Shown: positions 1 through 6,051 of the stretch, piece after piece | Layout: each line of letters starts with the position of its first letter | Numbering within the stretch: position 1 is the stretch's first letter | Origin: DASZHJ01 sp035280245 | GTDB taxonomy: Bacteria; Pseudomonadota; Alphaproteobacteria; ATCC43930; CGMCC-115725 | Length of the DNA: 6,051 bases | Reading direction: 5' to 3' | Assembly (NCBI GenBank): GCA_035280245.1 | Contig: DATEGF010000347.1 | Coordinates: 1 to 6,051, forward strand | Position numbers and translations under genes: made by a program | Notes under the pieces: model-generated | Told to the model about the DNA's origin: nothing | What the model saw: the letters and a program-made list of their open reading frames with translations, nothing else | Databases searched by the model: none

Positions 1-81
1 CTTGATGAGCGCCTCTTTCTTCGCACGACTCCAACCCTTGATCTGGCGCTCGTAGAAATATCCGTCAGGGTTTCGGCTCAC
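1..81 (-). pseudogene. GIY-YIG endonuclease-like C-terminal fragment, 5' part missing, runs off the left edge
   Basis: Read on the minus strand from a GTG at 81, the frame encodes YERQIKGWSRAKKEALIK close to the edge. This matches the conserved C-terminal end of small bacterial GIY-YIG family proteins (a block of the form ERQIKGWSRAKKEALI). A normal protein of this family is about 80-100 residues and carries GIY and YIG motifs ahead of this block. Here the codons before the block instead run through a copy of the dispersed repeat (88-123) and reach tandem stops at 150-145 that belong to the end of parB. There is therefore no room for the catalytic N-terminus. The frame is open from 144 down to 1. 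I infer a decayed remnant, or a short piece that travels with the repeat. The alternative is a short expressed ORF starting at the GTG; no convincing ribosome-binding site supports it. The rest lies outside the window. Confidence 0.55.
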
Positions 82-87
82 GATCGG

Positions 88-123
88 GCGTCCTTCGACG
101 CGCTTCGCTTGCTCAGGATGAGG
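88..123 (+). repeat. Dispersed repeat, copy A (downstream of parB)
   Basis: GCGTCCTTCGAC (88-99) and GCTCAGGATGAGG (111-123) flank an 11-bp core containing a small GCG/CGC dyad. The same two arms occur at 2497-2537 and, inverted, at 2566-2610. This copy is in the same orientation as copy B. It lies 24 bp beyond the parB stop and directly before the GIY-YIG-like fragment. Short imperfect-palindrome repeats with ends of this type (CCTCATCCTGAG ... TCGAAGGA) are common in intergenic regions of alphaproteobacterial genomes. Copy number in this genome cannot be judged from the window. The hairpin is too weak, and lacks a T-run, to be called a terminator for parB. Confidence 0.8.
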
Positions 124-147
124 CAGATTTGAGTCGAGCGATGCCTA

Positions 148-1020
148 TCAACCGATCGCGGCCGGGACTCGCTTCAGGCGGCGGATCAGCTCGTCGAGCT
201 GGTCGAGGCTTTGATAGCTGATGCTGAGCGTGCCCGCGCGGCCGTCGCGGGCGGGATCGACCTTGACGGTTGTGCCGAGTGCCAGCGTGAGCTCGTGCTC
301 GACGGCGCGGGTGTCGGCGTCTTTCTCGCGCGGTGCCTTGGTGCTCGGTTTCGCCTTCGCGCGCTTCGCGAGTCGCTCCGTTTGCCGCACGTTGAGGCCG
401 CGGCGAAGGATCACCTGGGCGAGCTCGAGCGGATCGCTGGCACCGAGCAGCGCGCGCGCATGGCCCGCGGTGAGCTCGCCCGCGTCGAGCATCTGCTTCA
501 CCGCGCTCGGCAAGTCCAGGAGCCGGATGGTGTTGGCGACATGGCTGCGGCTTTTGCCGACGACTTGCGCCACGGCCTCCTGGGTGTGCGCGAACTCGTC
601 GAGCAGGCGCTGATAGGCCTGGGCCTCCTCGAGCGGGGAGAGATCCTGCCGCTGCAGGTTCTCGATCAGCGCGATCTCCAGGGCCTCGCGATCGTCGATC
701 TCGCGGAGTACGACGGGAACCTCGTGGAGCTGCGCCAATTGCGCCGCGCGCCAGCGACGCTCGCCAGCGACGATCTCGTAGGCGTCGGCGAGACCCGGAT
801 AGCGCCGCACCAGCAGCGGCTGCAGCACGCCCTTCTCGCGGATCGATTGCGCGAGCGCCTGAAGCCCCTCGGTGTCGAACACGTGGCGCGGCTGATAGCG
901 GCCGGGGCGCAGCAGGTCGATGCGGATGGTGCGCGGTGCGGCCTCGTCCGCGGCGTCTTCCTCGCCGAGCAGCGCCGAGAGTCCGCGGCCAAGACTCCGG
1001 CGTCGTGCGTCCTCGATCAT
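148..1020 (-). CDS. parB: Chromosome-partitioning protein ParB (CTP-dependent parS-binding clamp)
   Basis: This is a 290-residue ParB, a usual length for chromosomal ParB. By family knowledge it binds parS, loads and spreads on DNA as a CTP-switched clamp, stimulates ParA ATPase and recruits condensin. Visible motifs are the N-terminal ParA-contacting LGRGLSALLG (residues 10-19), the start of the CTPase fold at PGRYQPR (39-45), and GVLQPLLVR (64-72). The nucleotide-binding GERRWRAA follows at 86-93, then ENLQRQDLSP (120-129). The helix-turn-helix is TQEAVAQVVGKSRSHVANTIRLLDLP (about 147-171, spanning two helices). A charged Lys-rich linker (about 216-236) precedes the C-terminal dimerisation domain ending near 285. 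The ATG at 1020 is chosen because family homology begins there. It overlaps the parA stop as ATGA, suggesting coupled translation; the upstream purine stretch is weak and about 10 nt away. The frame is open further upstream inside parA, but that extension has no family resemblance. Tandem in-frame stops (TGA TAG) end the gene. Confidence 0.97.
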   Translation of the reverse strand: MIEDARRRSLGRGLSALLGEEDAADEAAPRTIRIDLLRPGRYQPRHVFDTEGLQALAQSIREKGVLQPLLVRRYPGLADAYEIVAGERRWRAAQLAQLHEVPVVLREIDDREALEIALIENLQRQDLSPLEEAQAYQRLLDEFAHTQEAVAQVVGKSRSHVANTIRLLDLPSAVKQMLDAGELTAGHARALLGASDPLELAQVILRRGLNVRQTERLAKRAKAKPSTKAPREKDADTRAVEHELTLALGTTVKVDPARDGRAGTLSISYQSLDQLDELIRRLKRVPAAIG

Positions 1021-1883
1021 GCGGCGGTCGCCCTTTCCTCCCGGCGCAGCACTTCGCCCGCGAGATGGACGTAGGCCTGCGCCCCGGGGCAGCGCAGGTC
1101 GTAGAGCAGCACGGGCTTGCCGTGCGAGGGCGCCTCGGAGACGCGGACGTTCCGGGGAATGACGGTGTCGTAGACTTTGAGGCCAAGATGACCGCGCACG
1201 TCCGCCGCCACGAGGTCGCTGAGGTTGTTCCGCTTGTCGAACATGGTCAGCACGATGCCCTGGATCTCGAGGCTCGGATTGAGATGCCGCTTCACGCGCT
1301 CGATGGTGCGGATGAGGTGGCTCAGCCCCTCGAGCGCGTAGAACTCGCACTGCAGCGGCACGAGCACCGCGTTCGCGGCGACCAGCGCATTCAGCGTGAG
1401 GAGGCCGAGCGAGGGCGGGCAATCGATCAGGACATAGTCGTAAGTGAGGGACGACGCCGCGAGCGCATCGCGCAGGCGGAATTCCCGGCGCTCCATATCG
1501 ACGAGCTCCACCTCTGCGCCCGAGAGATCGACCGAAGCTGGGATCGCGAACAAATCGGGAACGAGGGTCGGCACCGTGGCCTCCGCAAGCCCGCGATCAC
1601 CCCTGAGCACGTCGTAGCTCGTGACCGTCCGCGCCTGGCGAGGAATGCCGAGGCCGGTGCTCGCATTGCCCTGGGGATCGAAGTCGATCACCAGGACCTG
1701 CTTGTGCACGGCCGCCAGCGCCGTCGCAAGATTGATCGCCGTCGTGGTCTTGCCGACGCCGCCCTTCTGATTGGCGATGGCGAGGATGCGGGGATGGCGC
1801 GGGATCGGCGCGGGCACTGGTGCTCGCGACTCCGCCGGATCGGCGGTCGGGGCGCCCTGAGGGAGGTCGTCAGTGAGCGGCAC
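1017..1883 (-). CDS. parA: Chromosome-partitioning ATPase ParA (Soj type)
   Basis: This is a 288-residue deviant-Walker ATPase of the ParA/Soj family. By family knowledge, ATP-bound ParA dimers coat the nucleoid and ParB bound at parS triggers hydrolysis, pulling origins apart. Visible motifs are the deviant Walker A KGGVGKTT (residues 40-47) with its signature lysine, DFDPQGN (67-73), and Walker B VLIDCPPSLGLLTLNAL (about 151-167). PLQCEFYALEGL lies at 176-187, and the C-terminal signature VIPRNVRVSEAPSHGKPV at 241-258. About 30 residues rich in Pro and Ala precede the core; they could be a flexible tail. The start is a GTG at 1883, selected because GGAGGGG (1894-1888) lies at ideal spacing. 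This start overlaps the 3' end of rsmG by 14 bp. The 3' end overlaps parB as ATGA. The context indicates an rsmG-parA-parB transcription unit. A downstream start near the core is possible but has no comparable ribosome-binding site. Confidence 0.97.
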   Translation of the reverse strand: MPLTDDLPQGAPTADPAESRAPVPAPIPRHPRILAIANQKGGVGKTTTAINLATALAAVHKQVLVIDFDPQGNASTGLGIPRQARTVTSYDVLRGDRGLAEATVPTLVPDLFAIPASVDLSGAEVELVDMERREFRLRDALAASSLTYDYVLIDCPPSLGLLTLNALVAANAVLVPLQCEFYALEGLSHLIRTIERVKRHLNPSLEIQGIVLTMFDKRNNLSDLVAADVRGHLGLKVYDTVIPRNVRVSEAPSHGKPVLLYDLRCPGAQAYVHLAGEVLRREERATAA

Positions 1884-2493
1884 GAAGCCCCTCCACTCTC
1901 AATATATGGCCCGTCGGATCGGCCAGACTGGCCAGGATTTGTGTCCGCATTATCCATTTCTCCTCGGCGGCGGTCAATTCATCGCGCAACCCCTGCCCCT
2001 TCAGGAAGAGACAAACGCTGGTTTCGCCCACGAAGGGCGCGCCCCAGGCGAGAAGTTGGGGCAGCGGCGCGAGGGCGCGGGCGGTGATGACGTCGGCGGC
2101 GAACGCTTTGACCGACTCGGCGCGGCTCGCGTGGACGGTCGTGGGGGCCTGGGTGATGCGCGCGGCTTCGCGAAGGAAGGCGGCTTTGCGTTGGTCTGCC
2201 TCGATCAAGTGCACCTGGGGCACGCCGAGGATAGCGAGGATCATTCCCGGCAGCCCTGCCCCGCTGCCGAGGTCCACCATTACCCGTGCCGCAGGATCGA
2301 TGTGCTGGATCAGTTGCGCACTATCGAGGATGTGCCGCCGCCAGACATCGGCCAGGGTGCCGGCGCTGACCAGATTGATGCGGGCGTTCCAGCGCGTCAG
2401 CAGACTGACGAAGACCTGCAAGCGGTCCAACGTTTCACGTGAAACGTCGAGGGTCTTTGCGAAGGCCTCGGGGGTCAGAGGTGTTTTGGGCAT
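1870..2493 (-). CDS. rsmG: 16S rRNA (guanine527-N7)-methyltransferase RsmG (GidB)
   Basis: This is a 207-residue SAM-dependent methyltransferase. By family knowledge RsmG methylates N7 of G527 in 16S rRNA of the small subunit; loss gives low-level streptomycin resistance in several bacteria. Visible motifs are WNARINLVS (residues 35-43) and HILDSAQL (54-61). The SAM-binding glycine loop VDLGSGAGLPG is at 73-83, the acidic strand end LIEADQRKAAFLRE at 96-109, and the conserved ADVITARALAPL at 133-144. Length and termini are normal. The ATG at 2493 is preceded by AAGGA with a 6-nt spacer; that sequence is part of a dispersed repeat. Codons 16-21 (D-VSRET) contain a parS palindrome, so the N-terminus serves both protein and centromere. 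The last 14 bp overlap the start of parA. The gene follows mnmG after a 129-bp repeat-filled gap. Confidence 0.96.
   Translation of the reverse strand: MPKTPLTPEAFAKTLDVSRETLDRLQVFVSLLTRWNARINLVSAGTLADVWRRHILDSAQLIQHIDPAARVMVDLGSGAGLPGMILAILGVPQVHLIEADQRKAAFLREAARITQAPTTVHASRAESVKAFAADVITARALAPLPQLLAWGAPFVGETSVCLFLKGQGLRDELTAAEEKWIMRTQILASLADPTGHILRVEGLRAAH
1888..1894 (-). promoter_or_regulatory. Shine-Dalgarno sequence of parA
   Basis: GGAGGGG on the minus strand lies inside the last codons of rsmG, with six bases between its GGAGG core and the GTG at 1883. It is the strongest ribosome-binding site in the rsmG-parA-parB group and decides the non-ATG start of parA. Its strength would let parA be translated independently of ribosomes terminating on rsmG 14 bp downstream. 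Confidence 0.75.
2432..2445. other. parS: parS centromere site embedded in rsmG codons
   Basis: GTTTCACGTGAAAC is a perfect 14-bp match to the core of the bacterial parS consensus (TGTTTCACGTGAAACA). The palindrome continues to 18 bp (2430-2447, ACG...CGT), and the 16-bp window 2431-2446 matches the consensus at 14 positions. In the rsmG frame it encodes Val-Ser-Arg-Glu-Thr at residues 17-21. By family knowledge ParB loads on such sites and spreads several kilobases, which would cover all the core genes here. The second site is 2093 bp away. A motif this long and this specific next to parAB is very unlikely to be coincidental. Confidence 0.95.
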
Positions 2494-2496
2494 CCA

Positions 2497-2537
2497 GCGT
2501 CCTTCGACTCGGCGCTCTGCGCCGGCTCAGGATGAGG
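2497..2537 (+). repeat. Dispersed repeat, copy B (rsmG leader)
   Basis: The outer arm GCGTCCTTCGACTCG (2497-2511) and inner arm CGGCTCAGGATGAGG (2523-2537) flank an 11-bp core. CGGCGC and GCGCCG around a TCT loop (about 2510-2524) form a 6-bp perfect stem. Both arms recur as exact inverted 15-bp matches in copy C. The outer arm read on the minus strand ends with GAAGGACGC three bases before the rsmG ATG, so this repeat contributes the ribosome-binding site of that gene. Orientation is the same as copy A. Confidence 0.85.
2500..2504 (-). promoter_or_regulatory. Shine-Dalgarno sequence of rsmG, located inside repeat copy B
   Basis: AAGGA on the minus strand has a 6-nt spacer to the ATG at 2493. 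It lies in the conserved outer arm of the repeat (CGAGTCGAAGGACGC read on the minus strand). It supports the chosen start of rsmG and shows that the repeat is transcribed as part of the rsmG leader. The pairing of copies B and C in RNA could affect access to it; this is inference. Confidence 0.6.
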
Positions 2538-2565
2538 TCGTTTCTTTTCTGGCCGCTCCATTTCT

Positions 2566-2610
2566 CCTCATCCTGAGCCGCGATGCGCAGCATCGCGAGT
2601 CGAAGGACGC
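2566..2610 (-). repeat. Dispersed repeat, copy C (inverted relative to B, downstream of mnmG)
   Basis: CCTCATCCTGAGCCG (2566-2580) and CGAGTCGAAGGACGC (2596-2610) are exact reverse complements of the 15-bp inner and outer arms of copy B. The core differs: CGCGATGC (2579-2586), loop GCA, GCATCGCG (2590-2597), a perfect 8-bp stem. The element begins 12 bp after the mnmG stop. Copies B and C face each other across a 28-bp pyrimidine-rich spacer (2538-2565) and could form a cruciform in DNA or a long hairpin in RNA. No T-run follows on the minus strand, so I do not call an intrinsic terminator. Confidence 0.85.
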
Positions 2611-2622
2611 ACCACGGTCGGG

Positions 2623-4485
<1,863 letters not shown>

Positions 4486-4495
4486 GATGGCGCGC

Positions 4496-4524
4496 ACTCT
4501 ATGGAGCGGTCTCTCGGGCTTCAA
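4496..4524 (-). promoter_or_regulatory. Candidate mnmG promoter abutting parS
   Basis: On the minus strand TTGAAG (4524-4519) and TAGAGT (4501-4496) are separated by 17 bp. Each matches the sigma-70 consensus hexamer at four of six positions. Transcription would begin near 4489, about four bases before the mnmG ATG at 4485, giving an almost leaderless mRNA; this fits the lack of a clear Shine-Dalgarno sequence. The upstream edge of the -35 touches the parS palindrome (4525-4538), so ParB binding could affect it. This is a consensus reading only; a promoter further upstream is possible. Confidence 0.35.
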
Positions 4525-4538
4525 GTTTCACGTGAAAC
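4525..4538. other. parS: parS centromere site between mnmG and the MFS gene
   Basis: GTTTCACGTGAAAC is a perfect 14-bp palindrome. With flanking bases (4524-4539) it matches 15 of 16 positions of the parS consensus, the only difference being A for T at the first position. It lies 39 bp upstream of the mnmG ATG and about 75 bp upstream of the MFS ATG, in non-coding DNA. Together with the site in rsmG it brackets mnmG. Confidence 0.95.
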
Positions 4539-4575
4539 AGCGGGCGTCGTGATGCCTGCCGTGCGTCGGCATTCG

Positions 4576-4605
4576 TTGACAGGCCAAGCCGGGGCGACCG
4601 ATAAC
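4576..4605 (+). promoter_or_regulatory. Candidate promoter of the MFS gene
   Basis: TTGACA (4576-4581) is a perfect -35 hexamer, followed after 18 bp by GATAAC (4600-4605), which matches the -10 consensus at four of six positions. The predicted start of transcription is around 4612, immediately before the ATG at 4613. That implies a leaderless or nearly leaderless message and would explain the absence of a good ribosome-binding site there. This is an assignment by inspection only. Confidence 0.45.
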
Positions 4606-4612
4606 GACGGAC

Positions 4613-5803
4613 ATGCCCTCCTGGTGGACTCTGGCCTGGCCCGGTATCTGCGCCACTGTCACGGGAGTTGGGTTCGCTCGTTTCTCCTACACGGCGATCA
4701 TTCCGTTCCTGGTCGGCACCGGTCAGGTCACGGCGCCACAGGCCGATTACCTGGGCGCCGCCAACCTCGCCGGGTACTTCGCCGGCGCGCTCGTTGCTCA
4801 CCAACTGGCACTCCGCACCGGCAACACCCTCGCGATTCGCGGAGGTTTTATCCTGACGATCCTCGGACTGGGCCTTTCGGCAGTACCCGGCGGGTTTTGG
4901 TGGCTGATGCCGTGGCGATTCCTGGTCGGTCTCACCGGCGGCGTGCTCATGGTCCTGGCCCCGAGTTTCTTGCTGATCCAGGTGCCGGCAGCGGGTCGAG
5001 GACGCGCTGGCGGCGTAATCTACGCTGGAGTGGGGCTGGGTGCCGGCTTGGGGAGCCTAATCGTGGCTCCACTCGCGTTGATCTCGCCAATCCTGGCTTG
5101 GCTCGGCCTCACCGCGGGTGCCGTCCTGGCTTCGGCGGTGTCCTGGTCGCGTTGGCGCGGCGGGTTTGCGCCGACGAAGGCGCACATCATTGCGCACGCG
5201 CCTCTCTCCAAGGTTCTCACCCTGCCCCTGATCCTCGGCTGCCTCGCCTTCGCGACGGACGGTGCCGGTTTCATCCCGCACTCGGTCTTCTGGGTGGATT
5301 TCGTCGCCCGCGAGCTCGGTCTCGGCACCAGCATCGGCAGCATCACCTGGCTGCTGTTCGGCCTCGGCGCCGTCTTCGGCCCGTCGCTCGCCGGGGCGCT
5401 CGGTGATCGCATCGGCCTCGGCCGCGCCTACGTCGTGGTCTTCGTCATGAAGGCGATCGCCATCGCGTTGCCGTGGCAGATCTCGTCGGTCCCGGCACTG
5501 GCACTCTCCGCGCTGATCGTGGGCGCGCTCACGCCGGCGGTTCCCGCGGTTCTCTCGGCGCGCATCACCGAGCTCGTGCCTGCGCGCGAGCAATCGCGCG
5601 CCTGGGGCTGGGCCACGCTCTGCTTCGCCGTCGCGCAAGCGGGCGGCGCCTACGGCCTCTCCTTCGCCTACGAGCAGATCGGAATTTACCGCCCGCTCTA
5701 TCTCGTCGGCGCACTCATCGAAGCGAGTGGCGCGGTGTTCGCGCTGCTGGCGCTGTCTCAACGTCCGTTGACCAGCGATGCTACGAATCGCCGCTTAAAA
5801 TAG
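4613..5803 (+). CDS. MFS transporter, YbfB/YjiJ-like family
   Basis: This is a 396-residue integral inner-membrane protein with about 12 hydrophobic segments, the normal size for a small major-facilitator transporter. The N-terminal GVGFARFSYTAIIPFLV (residues 18-34) resembles the G-GRFAYTPLLP signature of the YbfB/YjiJ group. The pattern continues with PQADYLGAANLAGYFAGAL (42-60), and GALGDRIGLGRA (261-272) is the MFS loop motif in the second half. Long helices are evident around 76-92, 98-123, 134-152, 155-176, 201-217, 241-263, 272-287, 293-315, 329-350 and 360-382. The substrate of this family is unknown to me and cannot be read from the sequence. The gene lies on the opposite strand to all its neighbours. 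Its stop is 14 bp from the convergent mnmE stop, and upstream it is divergent from mnmG. Its position between mnmE and mnmG is unusual and suggests later insertion. The ATG at 4613 is supported by a candidate promoter just upstream; no strong Shine-Dalgarno sequence is seen. Confidence 0.88.
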   Translation: MPSWWTLAWPGICATVTGVGFARFSYTAIIPFLVGTGQVTAPQADYLGAANLAGYFAGALVAHQLALRTGNTLAIRGGFILTILGLGLSAVPGGFWWLMPWRFLVGLTGGVLMVLAPSFLLIQVPAAGRGRAGGVIYAGVGLGAGLGSLIVAPLALISPILAWLGLTAGAVLASAVSWSRWRGGFAPTKAHIIAHAPLSKVLTLPLILGCLAFATDGAGFIPHSVFWVDFVARELGLGTSIGSITWLLFGLGAVFGPSLAGALGDRIGLGRAYVVVFVMKAIAIALPWQISSVPALALSALIVGALTPAVPAVLSARITELVPAREQSRAWGWATLCFAVAQAGGAYGLSFAYEQIGIYRPLYLVGALIEASGAVFALLALSQRPLTSDATNRRLK

Positions 5804-5817
5804 GGCTTGAACGCAGA

Positions 5818-6051
5818 TCACTTCCCGATGCAGAAGTCGCGGAAGATGATGTCGAGCAGGTCCTCGACATCGACGCGGCCGGTGATGCGGCCGAGGCTGC
5901 GCCAAGCGAGGCGCAGATCCTCGGCGCGGAGTTCCGGGAGATCGGCACCGAGCGAGCGCTGCAGCCCGTCGACCGCGACTTCCAGCGCCTCGCGGTGGCG
6001 CCCGCGGGTGAGGAGCGGCGCGGCGATGTCGTAGGTCTCGACGATGCGCCC
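5818..6051 (-). CDS. mnmE: tRNA modification GTPase MnmE (TrmE), C-terminal part only
   Basis: Only the last 77 codons are in the window; the 5' end lies beyond the right edge. MnmE is a roughly 440-450-residue GTPase that partners MnmG in wobble-uridine modification. What is visible is the end of the helical domain: TRGRHREALEVAV (about residues 15-27 of the fragment), then ELRAEDLRLAWRSLGRITG, then VEDLLDIIFRDFCIGK at the very end. The terminal C-[IL]-G-K motif contains the cysteine conserved in MnmE and is diagnostic. The stop is TGA at 5820-5818, 14 bp from the stop of the convergent MFS gene, so transcription from either side would run into the other gene. No terminator hairpin is visible between them. 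Confidence 0.96.
   Translation of the reverse strand, partial: GRIVETYDIAAPLLTRGRHREALEVAVDGLQRSLGADLPELRAEDLRLAWRSLGRITGRVDVEDLLDIIFRDFCIGK

Noticed and set aside
211..1074. Plus-strand 287-residue open frame antisense to parB
   Set aside because: It mirrors the parB codons, has no recognisable domain and no ribosome-binding site, and ParB on the other strand is unambiguous.
1021..1422. N-terminal extension of the parB reading frame by 134 residues, inside parA
   Set aside because: The extension is Arg/Ala-rich with no family resemblance and is antiparallel to no signal. ParB homology begins at the ATG at 1020, which overlaps the parA stop as ATGA.
1921..1933. 13-bp palindrome GGCCAGACTGGCC
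   Set aside because: It lies within rsmG codons, is not repeated elsewhere in the window and has no operator context. GC-rich coding DNA gives such short dyads by chance.
1950..1958. TTATCCATT resembling a DnaA box (TTATCCACA)
   Set aside because: It is a single copy with two mismatches inside rsmG coding sequence, with no cluster and no AT-rich unwinding region, so there is no evidence for an origin in the window.
936..2087. Long plus-strand open frame antisense to parA, rsmG and the start of parB
   Set aside because: It has low-complexity Arg-rich composition, crosses gene boundaries and shows no motif. It is a typical shadow in GC-rich DNA.
2538..2565. Pyrimidine-rich spacer between the repeats as part of an intrinsic terminator
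   Set aside because: On the minus strand, which is the transcribed direction, it reads as purine-rich. A T-run does not follow the hairpin in the direction of mnmG transcription.
4486..4524. Upstream TTG start for mnmG at 4524, adding 13 residues
   Set aside because: The added residues do not resemble the family, the TTG directly follows parS without a ribosome-binding site, and the ATG at 4485 gives the canonical N-terminus.

Overview
This GC-rich window looks like the chromosome-partitioning neighbourhood of an alphaproteobacterium. It shows the conserved order mnmE - mnmG (gidA) - rsmG (gidB) - parA - parB, all on the minus strand. The ParA and ParB sequences are of the chromosomal type, and two 14-bp parS palindromes (GTTTCACGTGAAAC) are present. 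Genus cannot be fixed from the sequence. In most bacteria with this layout the locus is close to the replication origin, but no origin is visible here.

Layout from high to low coordinates, which is the direction of transcription of the core genes. The right edge holds the last 77 codons of mnmE, ending in the FCIGK tail. A complete MFS transporter gene of the YbfB/YjiJ type (4613-5803) lies on the plus strand. It is convergent with mnmE and divergent from mnmG, so it interrupts the usual mnmE-mnmG succession. The 127-bp divergent gap holds a parS site and a candidate promoter for each side. mnmG (2623-4485) follows. A 129-bp gap then carries two copies of a dispersed repeat in inverted orientation. 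rsmG (1870-2493) has a second parS embedded in its codons 16-21. rsmG, parA (1017-1883) and parB (148-1020) are tightly packed, with a 14-bp overlap and an ATGA overlap, so they are probably co-transcribed and translationally coupled. Downstream of parB is a third repeat copy, and then a short open stretch resembling the C-terminal end of a GIY-YIG endonuclease that leaves the window at position 1.

Functionally, MnmE and MnmG together modify the wobble uridine of certain tRNAs, and RsmG methylates 16S rRNA. ParA, ParB and parS segregate the replicated origin region. The MFS gene has no evident functional link to these. The core genes are ordinary and I do not see an undescribed multi-gene system. 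The features that deserve a second look are the parS site abutting the mnmG promoter region, the repeat that supplies the rsmG ribosome-binding site, the GIY-YIG-like tail fused to another repeat copy, and the transporter breaking the operon. Many long open frames antisense to, or out of frame with, the genes listed are shadows of GC-rich coding sequence.
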